55,054 nucleotides of DNA from Lamprocystis purpurea DSM 4197 (GCF_000379525.1 NZ_KB902419.1:42224-97277); one strand, 5' to 3'; counted from the first letter of the stretch, positions 33,319 through 42,718 are shown. Program-made: numbers and translations. Notes: a model not told the origin generated them from the letters alone.

Positions 33319-34647
33319 TCACTGCGCAGCGCCGAGCCAGGCGGCCTTGAGGGCGATGACGCCGCTCACTGCCACCTGATCCTGCAGACCAAGCGAACCG
33401 GCCACGACCGCGTTTTGCTCCTCCTCCGCGAGCACCTGGATCGGCATAGCCACGAAGCCGCCCGGACGTGCCACGAACAGGTAGGCCGCTCCAGCATTGC
33501 GCACCACCGCCGCGGCGGGGACCCGCCAACCGGTCTCGGGGGCCACACTGGCCAACTGAACCTCCACAAACTGGCCCGGGCGTAGTTGCTCTGCACCCTC
33601 AGTGACCGCGGCCCGCACCAGAACACCCTGATCCTCTGCGTGAACCATGCGCCCGACGGCGATGATGGCGCCTTCGGTACCGAGCCCAGGAAGTAGGACC
33701 CGACCACCTTCGGCGAGACCGCCCACCCGGTCCACCGGGACATGGATCTCCAGCCATAGGGGCTTGAGCTGGGCCACCCGGTAGAGCGGGGTGGCGGCGG
33801 CCACCGACTGACCGGTGCTCACCAGTTGCTCCAGCACCACCCCGGCGATGGGCGCCAGGATCGGCAGCGTGCTGCTGAGCTTGCGGGTCCGGGCCAGTTG
33901 GTCGATGGCCGTCGGCGACAGTCCGGCGAGGCCCAGGAGCTGGCGCCCCTGATCCACCTGAGTGAGGAGTTCCCGCTGTTTGGCTTGGGTCTCCAGCAGG
34001 CGGCGCTCGGCGATCACGCCCTCCCTGTGGAGCATTTCATCGCGCTTGAGTTCTGTCTCGACCAGGGCCAGGCGGGTTACACCTTCCAGGAAGCGGCTTT
34101 GGGCCTCCACCAATTCCGGGCTGCGCATCTCCGCCAGGATCTGATTGGCGGCGACCTGCTCGCCCTCGGCTACCAGCAGGGCCGAGAGGATCCCCGCCTG
34201 GGGGGCAGAGACCACCCGCTGTTGGCGATTGGGCACCGTCACCCGGGCGGGATAGCGCCGGGTCAGGCTCTCGCCCGCCGACGTCGGCGCTGTCAGTACG
34301 ATGCCGAAGGCCTGCTGCTGGGCTGGTTCCAGGGCGATCAGATTGGTGCCGGTTGCAGCACTGGCTCCGACATCGGGTTCCGCCGCAGCGGCCAGTACGG
34401 GGATACCCAGCAGGAGCAACAGGGACAACGAGAGACCGAGCGACCGCTTCTTGTCGGATGGATAAGCGGAGCGAATCCTCAACCCCACTGATCGCCATGC
34501 AAGCGCTTGGTGGATGCGGCGCGACTGTTCGCCGTATGCGCCACCCGGCACCTTGGCAAGCGCCTTATCCACTCTACGGACTTCCTCTGCATTCATCTGC
34601 GTACTCAACTCCTCGACCCCCAACGATGCCTGGCAGGGGTGGTTCAT
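33319..34647 (-). CDS. CzcB-type membrane-fusion protein
   Basis: This periplasmic adaptor links the RND pump to the outer-membrane channel. The lipoyl/hairpin core is seen from VSAPQAGILSALLVAEGEQV through the coiled-coil SRFLEGVTRLALVETELKRD to PILAPIAGVVLEQLVSTGQS. The frame gives 442 aa, but the likely signal peptide (KKRSLGLSLSLLLLLGIPVL) starts only near residue 67. Either the N-terminal extension is real or the true start is a GTG/TTG near 34490. The start overlaps the end of the CzcC-like gene by 4 bp. Confidence 0.88.
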   Translation of the reverse strand: MNHPCQASLGVEELSTQMNAEEVRRVDKALAKVPGGAYGEQSRRIHQALAWRSVGLRIRSAYPSDKKRSLGLSLSLLLLLGIPVLAAAAEPDVGASAATGTNLIALEPAQQQAFGIVLTAPTSAGESLTRRYPARVTVPNRQQRVVSAPQAGILSALLVAEGEQVAANQILAEMRSPELVEAQSRFLEGVTRLALVETELKRDEMLHREGVIAERRLLETQAKQRELLTQVDQGRQLLGLAGLSPTAIDQLARTRKLSSTLPILAPIAGVVLEQLVSTGQSVAAATPLYRVAQLKPLWLEIHVPVDRVGGLAEGGRVLLPGLGTEGAIIAVGRMVHAEDQGVLVRAAVTEGAEQLRPGQFVEVQLASVAPETGWRVPAAAVVRNAGAAYLFVARPGGFVAMPIQVLAEEEQNAVVAGSLGLQDQVAVSGVIALKAAWLGAAQ

Positions 34648-35924
34648 TCAGGCACCAGCCCCAAGGCCTGATTCAGTCGGGCGGCGGCGCGCCCCTGTTC
34701 CAACCGCCGTAACTCCAGGTCCAGGCTCGCCTGGCGGGCACGCTCCTGGGCCTGGAGCAGGGTCGTGAGTTCGGATTCACCCAGGTTGAAAGCGCGCCGC
34801 ACCAGCTGTACAGCATCCTGGGTCACCGTCTGACGTCGCGTGGCCAGTGCCAGGGCCTCAGTGGCACCCGCGACCTCGATCCGCGCGGTTTCAAGTGCGT
34901 GCTCGGCCTCGATCAGGGTGCGGCGCCGGGTTGTCACTTCTTCGGTATAGGCCCGCTCCGCAAGCGCGATGGCCGGGGCCGAGTAGCTGGTCAGACCGAA
35001 GGGGACGCTGATCTCCAGCTGCAGAGCGTCCGCGGCCTCGCTCCCGCGTCCGTCACGCACCCGCTTGGCGCCCAGGCTCAACAGCGGATTGCCGCGGCGC
35101 TGGCTGTGGACACGCTCGCGCTCGGCCCGAGCCTTGGCCACGGCGCCATCGCTGCTGGCCAGTAACGGATGATCGGCAGGCAAGTCGGCGTGGGCCTCGG
35201 TCGGGGTACCGGAGGGTGGCGGCGCCGTTTCGACCAGGGGCTCCGGGACGGTACGTAAGCCGGTCAAGTGAATGTAGCTTTGGATCGCTTGGTTGTAGTC
35301 GAGCTGCGCAGCCTGTAAGTCCACTTCCCGGGTCAAGGTGTCCTGCTGGGCCACCAGGAGGTCCATCCGCGCCAACTCGCCGGCCATGGTGCGTTTACCG
35401 ATGTCCTGTTCCAGACTGCGCGCCGCTGCCAGGGCGGCGGCGGCCTGGCGCAGTCGACCTTGGGCCAAGGCCGTCGTCCAGGCCGCCTCCCGCACCCGCC
35501 CGGCCATCTCCCAGCGCAGTAACCGGACCAGGGCATCGGCCTGGTTGCCCATGGCGGTGGCAATCCCTTGACTTGCGCTCCGCTGGCCCGGCATCCACAG
35601 GGGCAGATCGACCATGGCCTCCAGTTCATAGGCCCCGTCGTTCCCCGTTAAGGCGTCGGAGACCGACTTGGCCCGCAGCGCCGGGTCCGCTGCCAACAGG
35701 CCTCCCGCCTGGCGGCGGATGGCGGCACTTTCCCCGCGCAGGGCAGCGACCCGGGACTCCTGCTGCTCGACCTGCAGGGCGCCAGTCACGGCCTCCGCTA
35801 GGGTGACAGCACGGGTGGGCGTTGCCGTCAGGGCGGCAAGCAGGGTCAGGGTGAGCGCAATCATCCGGGTATTGCTCGGGGGCGATGAACGGAGGGCGCG
35901 CGACATCAGGGTCACAGAGTCCAT
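34644..35924 (-). CDS. CzcC-type outer-membrane efflux protein
   Basis: This 426-aa TolC-family channel has a signal peptide (MIALTLTLLAALTATPTRA after a 20-residue lead) followed by the long amphipathic helices of outer-membrane efflux proteins (VREAAWTTALAQGRLRQAAA, ELTTLLQAQERARQASLDLE). It is the first structural gene of the pump operon, after the two-component genes, and overlaps the CzcB-like gene. Confidence 0.88.
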   Translation of the reverse strand: MDSVTLMSRALRSSPPSNTRMIALTLTLLAALTATPTRAVTLAEAVTGALQVEQQESRVAALRGESAAIRRQAGGLLAADPALRAKSVSDALTGNDGAYELEAMVDLPLWMPGQRSASQGIATAMGNQADALVRLLRWEMAGRVREAAWTTALAQGRLRQAAAALAAARSLEQDIGKRTMAGELARMDLLVAQQDTLTREVDLQAAQLDYNQAIQSYIHLTGLRTVPEPLVETAPPPSGTPTEAHADLPADHPLLASSDGAVAKARAERERVHSQRRGNPLLSLGAKRVRDGRGSEAADALQLEISVPFGLTSYSAPAIALAERAYTEEVTTRRRTLIEAEHALETARIEVAGATEALALATRRQTVTQDAVQLVRRAFNLGESELTTLLQAQERARQASLDLELRRLEQGRAAARLNQALGLVPE

Positions 35925-35980
35925 TTACGGGACTCTACCCGTGCAAGCTGAAACGAAGCTGAATAGCGGCCTGCGCCCGC

Positions 35981-37303
35981 TCAGGACGTTGGTTCGAGAC
36001 AGCGGACGGGCAAGCTGACGGCGGCCCGCAATCCGCCGAGGGTCGTGGAACGGCCAAGTTCAAGACGGCCGCCGTAAAGGTCCACGATCTCGCGCACGAT
36101 GGAGAGTCCGAGCCCATGACCCGCGACCGACTCGTCCAGCCGCACACCGCGCTGGGCGATCGCGTCGAGTTCGGCCTCTGGGCAGCCGGGGCCGTCGTCC
36201 TCAATGCAGAGGCGTACGCCGTCGGGGGTTTGCATGAGGAAGCAGCTCACCCGGGTCTGGGCCCACTTGCAGGCATTGTCCAAGAGGGTGCCGATAAGCT
36301 CCAGCATGTCCTCCCGGTCTGCTGCCAGGACCCCGGACAGGTCCAGCCGACATTCCAGGGACAGGTCCTGATCCGGGTACATCCGTTCCAGCAATCGTTT
36401 GAGGACCGGCAATTCCGCCTGGGGGTCAAAGTGCAGACCAGGGCTGCCCGCCCCGGCCAGGCGGGCGCGCTTGAGTTCCCGCTCCAAGAGCGCCCCGACC
36501 CGCGCCAGTTGTTCGCGTAACACGGCCTGGGTGGCCGGATCCGAACCCGTTGGCTGCGTGTCCAGAGTCTGGGTCATCAGGGTCAAGGGCCCCTTGAGGG
36601 CGTGGGCCAGGTTGCCGGCGACGTTGCGAGAACGCTCCAGCCGCTTGGCATAGAGCGTAAGCAGGCCGTTGATCTTCGACACCAGCGGCAAGATTTCCGC
36701 TGGCACGACCTCGGTCAGGGTGCTGGCTTCACCCCGTTCCAGGGCGACGATGTCCCGGTAGACCGGCCTCAAACAGGCAAAGGCGCGCCGCACGATCCGG
36801 CGTTGCACCCAGAGCATGGCAGTCAGTCCGCCCACCGCCATCAGGGCGAAGAGTTGTTCAAAGGATCGCAGGGGGCGGCGCACGGGGCTGAAGTCCTCGG
36901 CGACCACCAGGGTCAGGTCATGGCCCTGGTGCCGGAAACCGCCACCCAGGGTCAGGAGGTCTTGTCCGCGGGGACCCGCAGTGTGCCAATGGGCCGTCAC
37001 CCCAGGGCTCAGGTTCGGCGCCTTCAGTTCAAAGTCACCCAAGGACCGGGAGCGGGCGGTTGCCCCGTCGACGATCCGCAGGGTGAAGTAATGCCCTGAG
37101 TCGGGCTCGTCATAGATTGGGCTCAGGTGCGGCGGGCGCACCTGGACCAGACCTTGGGGGGAGACCTCCAGGGACGTGAGGAGGGCCTCCGCGTCATGCA
37201 TCAGGCGCGAGACCACATAGGCGTCGGCGGTGCGGTGCAGGGCCTCGTGACCCAGCCACCAGGCCGCGCTGATCAGTAGCGCCAGACTCAGGCTCAGCCC
37301 CAA
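35981..37303 (-). CDS. Sensor histidine kinase of the metal-efflux operon
   Basis: This two-helix membrane kinase has a first helix (LGLSLSLALLISAAWWLG), a periplasmic sensor region of about 140 residues, a second helix (FEQLFALMAVGGLTAML), a HAMP-like linker, an H-box (NLAHALKGPLTLMTQTL) and an HATPase domain with GTLLDNACKWAQT, DDGPGCPEAE and GHGLGLSIV. No ATG occurs in a sensible place. The best start is TTG at 37303, with GAGGG about 10 nt upstream, giving 440 aa. It follows the response-regulator gene and precedes CzcC, so it probably senses the pumped metal in the periplasm. Confidence 0.85.
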   Translation of the reverse strand: MGLSLSLALLISAAWWLGHEALHRTADAYVVSRLMHDAEALLTSLEVSPQGLVQVRPPHLSPIYDEPDSGHYFTLRIVDGATARSRSLGDFELKAPNLSPGVTAHWHTAGPRGQDLLTLGGGFRHQGHDLTLVVAEDFSPVRRPLRSFEQLFALMAVGGLTAMLWVQRRIVRRAFACLRPVYRDIVALERGEASTLTEVVPAEILPLVSKINGLLTLYAKRLERSRNVAGNLAHALKGPLTLMTQTLDTQPTGSDPATQAVLREQLARVGALLERELKRARLAGAGSPGLHFDPQAELPVLKRLLERMYPDQDLSLECRLDLSGVLAADREDMLELIGTLLDNACKWAQTRVSCFLMQTPDGVRLCIEDDGPGCPEAELDAIAQRGVRLDESVAGHGLGLSIVREIVDLYGGRLELGRSTTLGGLRAAVSLPVRCLEPTS

Positions 37304-37352
37304 GCGCAGGCGACCCTCGATGGACGCGGTGGTGGACCGGCACTCCCGGCCG

Positions 37353-38018
37353 CTAGGGGTCCCCTTGGAAGCGGTAGCCCTGACCGCGCTGGGTGAGAAT
37401 CCAGTGCTTGCCAAGCTTGTCGCGCAATCGCCGGACGTAGACCTCGATGGTGTTCCCGTCATGGTCGGCGGAGTCGTCATAGCAGTGATCCAGCAGGCGG
37501 GTCTTCGACAAGAGCTTGTTCGGGTTGAGCATGAAATAGCGCAGCAGCCGGAACTCGGTGGCGGTCAACTCCACTAGCTGACCATCCGGAAGCAGCGCCC
37601 GCTGGCGATCCTCGTCCAGGTGCAAGCCAGCGACCACCAGCCCCCCGCCCGCATGCCCGGCGGCGCGCCGGATCAGGGCGTTGAGTCGGGCGATCAACTC
37701 CTCCGTGTGAAAGGGCTTACCCAGATAATCATCGGCACCGGCCTTGAGCCCGTCCACACGCTCGTGCCAGGCATCGCGGGCGGTGAGTACCAGCACCGGA
37801 GTGATGACACCGATCTGCCGCCACGCGCTCAACACCGCAAGCCCTGACTGCCCGGGCAAGCCAAGATCCAGCACCACCACATCAAAGCTCGACTCCGCCC
37901 CCAGGACCTGGGCATCCAGTCCGTCGGCCACCCAATCAACCGCGAAACCAGCCGCCGTGAGGTCCCGCCGCAGGGCGGCCGCCAGGCTTTGTTCGTCTTC
38001 CACGAGTAACAGACGCAT
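37353..38018 (-). CDS. OmpR-type response regulator of the metal-efflux operon
   Basis: This 221-aa regulator has a receiver domain (LLLVEDEQSLAAAL, phospho-acceptor in VVLDLGLPGQSG, KPFHTEEL) and a winged-helix DNA-binding domain (LTATEFRLLRYFMLNPNKL and NTIEVYVRRLRDKLG). It is related to CzcR/CopR/QseB regulators. As first gene of the operon it likely activates its own promoter in the region just upstream of 38018, which holds a TTTGACAGG motif but no clear repeat. Confidence 0.9.
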   Translation of the reverse strand: MRLLLVEDEQSLAAALRRDLTAAGFAVDWVADGLDAQVLGAESSFDVVVLDLGLPGQSGLAVLSAWRQIGVITPVLVLTARDAWHERVDGLKAGADDYLGKPFHTEELIARLNALIRRAAGHAGGGLVVAGLHLDEDRQRALLPDGQLVELTATEFRLLRYFMLNPNKLLSKTRLLDHCYDDSADHDGNTIEVYVRRLRDKLGKHWILTQRGQGYRFQGDP

Positions 38019-38044
38019 GGTTAACCCTAGTTTGACAGGCTAGG

Positions 38045-38403
38045 CTATTCTTCTCTTAAGATCATCCACTTGAGGGTTCCATTAAGGGTCTCAAAGGGAG
38101 TGCGCTGGGTGAGGATGGCATCGAAACGGACCTCCAGGACCGGCACCCGCGTCGGCTCGGGGTTGCGCTGGTAGGCCTTCAGGATGCCACCGGCTGGCCA
38201 CTGGGCCTGCAGGCGGTGCAGTGGCTCCTGGGGTAGACCTGCTCACGCAGGTCATCGAGCGCGCGCCGTAGTGGAGATCCCCCCGTGGAGCACTCCAGAA
38301 AGTTGATCCGGCGCTTGCTGGATATGCTGGAAAACCTGGCGTTGCCGATCTGCGTCACGTAACCATTGTGGTCCTGATGACGTGCCTCGGAGTCATCCAC
38401 CGT
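38045..38403 (-). pseudogene. Decayed IS66-like transposase fragment
   Basis: Read on the minus strand, one frame gives VTVDDSEARHQDHNGYVTQI and later SKRRINFLECS, which match the catalytic-region pattern of IS66-like transposases (VDDTGARH...NGY.T.IGN...KSRINFLELL). A second frame further on gives RNPEPTRVPVLEVRFDAILT and RTPFETLNGTLKWM, matching the segment before the third acidic region. The frames do not join and both ends are missing. It lies between the metal-efflux operon and the RubisCO-like gene and probably marks an insertion boundary. Confidence 0.65.
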
Positions 38404-38419
38404 GACAAACCGACTGATC

Positions 38420-39736
38420 TCAATCGGCTTTAACCTCAAAGGTGTCAATCGCTGCGCGCAACGCCGGATGATCCAAAGCGTGTTGCTCAATACTGATGCC
38501 TTGAACAATGCCATCCCACGCCTGGCGCAGACTTGCCGCTCCAGCGGTCGGGCCCTGTGGATGACCGAAGACGCCCCGTCCGGGGATGAACCCGAAATCC
38601 ACATGGCCCACTCGGCGATAAACGCCATCCAAGGTGCCGGCCCAATCACTTCCCCCCGGAATCGGCAGGCTTGGCGCGATGCCGCCCATGGGGGCGAGGC
38701 AAGCCGCAACGCCGTCCAGAACTTCGCTTTCATCCATCCCCATACGGGCGCCGAATCCAGGCATCACGATCGCATCCAATCCTGCCAGACGTTGGAGCTT
38801 ATAGATGACCTTGGAGTGAATGCCATAGACTGGCGACCGGCTGCAGGGCGCGATCATCGGGAAGTGCCCGACCAGCGGCACCCTAGTATGCCGGCTGAGC
38901 ATCCGCACCGCGCTGAGCCCCACCGGCATCGCATTCACCATCAGGAGGTTGGCGCCATTGGCAACCGCCAGGTCATGCAGATCGCATAGCCGATCCACTT
39001 CATCGGTGATGTTTGCAAGATAGCCTTTCGTGACACCGGTCGCCTCCTCCGCCCGACGTCGCGCCTGCCCTAACAAGGCGGAGCGCTCGGCCAACGGGCA
39101 CCAGGGGGCATCGGCCAGCATCTCATCGTCCTTGGCGACGTCAAGCCCCCCCAGCCAGCCCTGATATCCCAGTTCGGCGAAGGGCTCAGGAGGCAAGCCG
39201 ATGTTAGGCTTGATGACCCCGAAGAAGATCGGACGTCCATGAACGCCGAGCAAGTCCCGAATACCTGCAACACCAAACCGCGGCCCGGTGAATTCCGCCA
39301 AAAAAGACGGCGGCAAGCGGATATCCATCAGCTTGATCACGGGTATCCCGGGGACGAAAAATACGCCCTCACCGACCACCGCCGACAGCAAGTTGGGGAT
39401 GCGCGGACCAAAGTTGCCATGGGGGTGAGCGATGGTGACGGTACAGACGCAGACCTCCCCCCGGCCTTGCGGCTGCGCACTCGCCCCGAGCGTCAGACTC
39501 GGAGCGGACTGTCGACGCTCCACCCGCAGTTCCAACACTTTGGCGGCAAAGCGCGCCCGAAAATCCTCGTCGATCCCGACCCGGTGCCATTGCGCGGTCG
39601 ACTGTTCGCTGCACAGGTGGGCCGCGGCGATGCGCGGATCCCCATAACACTCGAAACGATAATCCAGTTCAATCGCGGACGCTGGATCGTAATCGGCGCG
39701 GTTCAGAAAGAACCCTTCGCTGTCTGTCGGGGTCAT
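38420..39736 (-). CDS. rlp: RubisCO-like protein (form IV)
   Basis: This 438-aa protein has the RubisCO large-subunit fold but not its full active site. The catalytic-base lysine is kept in GVIKPNIGL (K176) and the carbamate lysine with its metal ligands in AKDDE (K202, D204, E205). The loop-6 lysine is absent: the loop reads GFGARMG at 327-333. It therefore cannot fix CO2. Known RLPs act as enolases or isomerases in sulfur-salvage routes; in Rhodospirillum rubrum one isomerises 5-methylthioribulose-1-phosphate in the MTA-isoprenoid shunt. The start at 39736 (ATG) gives a normal N-terminus. It follows idi and a YjbQ gene on the same strand at the end of the puf superoperon, which suggests a link to isoprenoid or thiamine/DXP supply. 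That link is inferred. Confidence 0.88.
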   Translation of the reverse strand: MTPTDSEGFFLNRADYDPASAIELDYRFECYGDPRIAAAHLCSEQSTAQWHRVGIDEDFRARFAAKVLELRVERRQSAPSLTLGASAQPQGRGEVCVCTVTIAHPHGNFGPRIPNLLSAVVGEGVFFVPGIPVIKLMDIRLPPSFLAEFTGPRFGVAGIRDLLGVHGRPIFFGVIKPNIGLPPEPFAELGYQGWLGGLDVAKDDEMLADAPWCPLAERSALLGQARRRAEEATGVTKGYLANITDEVDRLCDLHDLAVANGANLLMVNAMPVGLSAVRMLSRHTRVPLVGHFPMIAPCSRSPVYGIHSKVIYKLQRLAGLDAIVMPGFGARMGMDESEVLDGVAACLAPMGGIAPSLPIPGGSDWAGTLDGVYRRVGHVDFGFIPGRGVFGHPQGPTAGAASLRQAWDGIVQGISIEQHALDHPALRAAIDTFEVKAD

Positions 39737-39768
39737 ATCAGGAGATGCCCGATTGCCTGTGCGTTGAC

Positions 39769-40194
39769 TTAGCTGCCAAGAAACTGGGCCAGAATCCTGC
39801 GCTCGGAGCGCGGACCATCCAGTTCGATAAAGAACACGGACTGCCATCCACCCAGCATCAGTTTCCCACCAGAGATCGGGATGGTCTCAGTGGCATTCAT
39901 GAACAGCCCCATCAGATGCGCGTGCGCATTGTCCCTACCGTCTACAGGCGCTCTATTGTGAAGATAGTCGCCACGCTGGGGCACCAGATCGCTCAGGTAC
40001 TTGACCATATCCCGTTGCAGCATCTCCTCGCGTTCATTGAGATTGACGTGCGCGGTCGTATGCGGGGAAATCAAGGTGACCAGGCCGTCCCGAATTCCTG
40101 CTTTCTCGAGGGCATGCTCTACATCAGCGGTGATATCGATCACCTGGATCGGATCAAGCGTGGCCACGGAAATCTGTTGGAGGATGATCTTCAT
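39769..40194 (-). CDS. YjbQ/UPF0047 family protein
   Basis: This 141-aa protein is of the widespread YjbQ family, which has been reported to show weak thiamine-phosphate synthase activity; its physiological role is unclear. Conserved family motifs are present: [36 protein letters not shown] and ELDGPR. The length is normal. It lies 60 bp after idi and 32 bp before the RubisCO-like gene on the same strand. Both thiamine and isoprenoids draw on deoxyxylulose phosphate, which may explain the grouping. Confidence 0.9.
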   Translation of the reverse strand: MKIILQQISVATLDPIQVIDITADVEHALEKAGIRDGLVTLISPHTTAHVNLNEREEMLQRDMVKYLSDLVPQRGDYLHNRAPVDGRDNAHAHLMGLFMNATETIPISGGKLMLGGWQSVFFIELDGPRSERRILAQFLGS

Positions 40195-40254
40195 CGTGTT
40201 TTCGCCACGCGGTTTCGCCGACGCTCACGCGCTCCTGCACGAGACCAGATCGCG

Positions 40255-40836
40255 TTAATCTTCCAGAGGGTCGTCGAACACACGCTCAGCGATAAGCCGA
40301 AACCAGGGCGTGAAGAGATCCGGCGATACTCTGACAGCGCGCCTGACCGCACCGACCGAAATCCAGCGCCAGGCTCCAACCTCCGCCGGATCGGGTCGGG
40401 GTTCGCCGACGAAACGCCCGCGAAACACATGCAGATACTCGTGCTCAATTAATCCGGAAAGCGGGTCCGCAGCCCGGTAGGTCAACTGCATCTGCTCGGT
40501 CAAGGGTGCATGAAAACCCAGTTCCTCACCGAGTCGACGCAACGCGGCACGTGCCGTCGGCTCGTCTGGGCGTGGATGTCCACAGCAACTATTCGACCAT
40601 TGCCCCGCAAAATGATATTTCGTATCGGCCCTGCGCTGTAACAGCAGATCGCCGCCCGCATTGAAGATAAAAATAGAAAAGGCGCGGTGCAGCAGACCCC
40701 GCTGATGAACATCCAATTTGTCGCCGTCCCCGAGTGCGTGGTCTTGGTCATCCACGACGATGACCCGCTCAAGCGCATCTTGCCGGCCGACGCGTGCTGA
40801 ACCTTCGCTCGAATGCGAGACGATCGCTGACTTCAA
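40255..40836 (-). CDS. idi: Isopentenyl-diphosphate isomerase type I (Idi)
   Basis: This enzyme of about 193 aa has a Nudix fold and interconverts isopentenyl and dimethylallyl diphosphate, supplying carotenoid and phytyl synthesis. The active-site Cys and metal ligands are in NSCCGHPRPDE, the Nudix-like helix is AALRRLGEELGF, and the acidic pair is in GLIEHEYLHVF. I prefer a TTG start at 40836 because GGAG lies 8 nt upstream. A longer in-frame start at 40917 would run through a strong hairpin and add unlike residues. Idi genes beside photosynthesis operons occur in purple bacteria. Confidence 0.9.
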   Translation of the reverse strand: MKSAIVSHSSEGSARVGRQDALERVIVVDDQDHALGDGDKLDVHQRGLLHRAFSIFIFNAGGDLLLQRRADTKYHFAGQWSNSCCGHPRPDEPTARAALRRLGEELGFHAPLTEQMQLTYRAADPLSGLIEHEYLHVFRGRFVGEPRPDPAEVGAWRWISVGAVRRAVRVSPDLFTPWFRLIAERVFDDPLED

Positions 40837-40873
40837 CTTGTCATCTCCACTCGAATCAACCGCGCTCGCAGAA

Positions 40874-40908
40874 GGGCCGGCCAAGTCGTCTCCGAGCTTG
40901 GCCGGCCC
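40874..40908 (-). terminator. Terminator-like hairpin at the end of the puf operon
   Basis: A perfect 12-bp stem (GGGCCGGCCAAG...CTTGGCCGGCCC) with an 11-base loop starts 18 bp after the pufA2 stop. There is no T tract, so it may act partly as an mRNA 3' stabiliser and allow read-through into idi, yjbQ-like and rlp. Confidence 0.7.
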
Positions 40909-40926
40909 AAACCGCAAGCGAAACCC

Positions 40927-41106
40927 CTAACGACGGATAACCGCGGGCGGATTCGAAATGATCGGTGTCGCGTAAGCGGTATCGAACCAGTTGAAGTTGG
41001 CGGTACTGAGCAGGATGAAATGAATCAACAGGCCCAGCACGGCCAAAAAGCCGAAGAGCGCCACCAAGGCACGACGGGGATCGAAAATCTGCCAGATTTT
41101 ATGCAT
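40927..41106 (-). CDS. pufA2: LH1 alpha polypeptide 2 (PufA2)
   Basis: This 59-residue light-harvesting 1 alpha chain has an N-terminal amphipathic start ([20 protein letters not shown]), one membrane helix with the bacteriochlorophyll-binding His in LLIHFILLS, and a Trp 11 residues later. The C-terminus stops after SNPPAVIRR, unlike PufA1. It is the last gene of the puf operon and is paired with pufB2, 46 bp upstream. Such extra BA pairs after pufC are known in Chromatiaceae. Confidence 0.95.
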   Translation of the reverse strand: MHKIWQIFDPRRALVALFGFLAVLGLLIHFILLSTANFNWFDTAYATPIISNPPAVIRR

Positions 41107-41152
41107 GTCAAGTCTCCAATGTGTGGACAGTGTTCAGCAGAAAGCGCGGCTT

Positions 41153-41302
41153 CTACAGCCAGGGGCGCCACGCCCACACCAAAATATGTGCGACTACGGC
41201 AATGCCGACAAAGGCAGTCATGCTCTGGACGAAGAAGCCATGGAACTCTTTTGCTTCGTCATCGGTGAGCCCGGTAAGGCTCATGCTCTTGTTCTCAGCC
41301 AT
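41153..41302 (-). CDS. pufB2: LH1 beta polypeptide 2 (PufB2)
   Basis: This 49-residue light-harvesting 1 beta chain contains the usual [20 protein letters not shown] start, the bacteriochlorophyll-ligating His in [14 protein letters not shown], and the conserved C-terminal WRPWL. It is nearly identical to PufB1 but two residues longer ([12 protein letters not shown]). It precedes pufA2 and lies 240 bp after pufC, with a strong hairpin between. Confidence 0.95.
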   Translation of the reverse strand: MAENKSMSLTGLTDDEAKEFHGFFVQSMTAFVGIAVVAHILVWAWRPWL

Positions 41303-41367
41303 TGGAATTACCCTCACGATGTCAAAATGGCCACTGAGGCCGTTTTTGCGCACCAAGCGCGACCACC

Positions 41368-41394
41368 GGGTCGTGGCCGTCACGGCCACGACCC
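41368..41394 (-). promoter_or_regulatory. Intercistronic hairpin between pufC and pufB2
   Basis: A perfect 12-bp stem (GGGTCGTGGCCG...CGGCCACGACCC) with a 3-base loop follows a run of six T on the minus strand. It probably partitions mRNA levels between the LMC part and the second LH1 pair, by partial termination or decay protection. Confidence 0.65.
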
Positions 41395-41542
41395 AAAAAA
41401 TCCGATCTCCGCGGCGGCGAACCCCGCGGTGTCATCACGCGTGCCGGATCGGTCGACGCGCGTTCCAAAAACGCTTGCCTCAATGCCTGCGAGGCACCGC
41501 CGGAGATGGGGCTCCGGCAACCAAACGTCTCAGTAGACAATA

Positions 41543-42718
41543 CTACATCAAACCTTCCTGAACTGCTGCCTCTCCAGTGACCTTTCCGCCAGGCGCGTTA
41601 AGAACCTCGGCGTCGGTCTGAACCGCCGCGGGGACTACCGCAGGCTCAGGGACGACATCAGGAGTCGGAACGACCGCTGGACTTGGCTGGCCCAAGACCG
41701 GATAGTCCTTCAACATCGGCTCACCGAAGAGCGGTTTGTTGATGCCCTGATGGCAGGTTTCGCAACCAACCCGCATCGGATCACCCAAGGGGCCCTTGCG
41801 CGTTGCCGGCAAGATATCGCTCAACGGCATGACGAATGCGTGGTTTATCTCACGCACCATCCGGATCGCGTACCAGGCTTTGGTCCGCGTCAGTTGACTC
41901 TGACTCCAGTCCGCGAACTGACGGCTGTTATGACAATGATTGCAGCCAACACCCAGGGAGCGTGACATGTACATCATCAGCGCGTAGGTCCACTCCGTCT
42001 TCTTCGTGTTGATCGTATCGTTCCAGCCCGGCGACAAGGCGGTCGCCGGTGTGATTGCGATCGTCGTGTCCTTATCGAAGAAGGTCGTCATTGGATCATA
42101 GGGCAGCGACGCGAAGGCTGGCACAGCAGACAGCCGGTTCTGACCGGATGCACCCTGTCCACTGGCCGCCCGACCCGGATTGGTTGTCCAGACGTACTTC
42201 GGAATCGCGTTGCCACGGTGACAGGTGTAGCAGGTCACCCCGGTGGGTGCGACATGATCACCCCAGGCGGCGTTAGCCCGCTGGGTCATCGTGATCATCG
42301 AACGCGAGACCACCTTCTGGTACTTGGTATCCGCCGCCATATCCGCCAGATCATGGCAATAGACACACCCTTGCCCAGCGACCCACTGATCCTTCGGCAC
42401 CACCCACTCGGTGAGCGCCAGCATCAGCCTGGTGAACTCGGTGAGCGGGACATCACCCAAGACCTGCAGGTTCTTATACACAGTCCCGGCAGCGATCGGC
42501 ACCGGCACCGCAGGAGGCTGAACTGCCGGCGGAACATTCGCTCTATGCTGAGCCGCAAGAATACGCGGATTCACATAGGCAACCATCCCGACGCCACGAT
42601 AGCCGCGCTGCTCAGACTCTGGTGGTGGCCGTTCGCAACCCGCGACGATCATCGCCGCCAGTCCGACAGCAGCCAACGGTAAAATCTTTGGTGCTGAAAA
42701 GAGGCTCACTTTCATCAC
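41543..42718 (-). CDS. pufC: Reaction-centre tetraheme cytochrome c subunit PufC
   Basis: This 391-aa cytochrome re-reduces the special pair. It begins with a lipoprotein signal (LAAMIVAGC, the Cys being lipidated) and holds four heme sites, CVYCH, CYTCH, CNHCH and CETCH. Met and His ligands for the axial positions are present in the helices between. The C-terminal 50 residues are Pro/Val-rich ([16 protein letters not shown]), longer than in the Blastochloris protein. It overlaps pufM by 4 bp. Confidence 0.96.
   Translation of the reverse strand: MMKVSLFSAPKILPLAAVGLAAMIVAGCERPPPESEQRGYRGVGMVAYVNPRILAAQHRANVPPAVQPPAVPVPIAAGTVYKNLQVLGDVPLTEFTRLMLALTEWVVPKDQWVAGQGCVYCHDLADMAADTKYQKVVSRSMITMTQRANAAWGDHVAPTGVTCYTCHRGNAIPKYVWTTNPGRAASGQGASGQNRLSAVPAFASLPYDPMTTFFDKDTTIAITPATALSPGWNDTINTKKTEWTYALMMYMSRSLGVGCNHCHNSRQFADWSQSQLTRTKAWYAIRMVREINHAFVMPLSDILPATRKGPLGDPMRVGCETCHQGINKPLFGEPMLKDYPVLGQPSPAVVPTPDVVPEPAVVPAAVQTDAEVLNAPGGKVTGEAAVQEGLM

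Noticed and set aside
38179-38989. Frames overlapping the right end of the RubisCO-like gene and the transposase fragment as genes
   Set aside because: The minus-strand frame matches only broken transposase segments, and the plus-strand frame is antisense to the RubisCO-like gene.
38420-39736. Reading the RubisCO-like gene as a true carboxylase
   Set aside because: The loop-6 lysine is missing (GFGARMG) and there is no small subunit or activase gene nearby.
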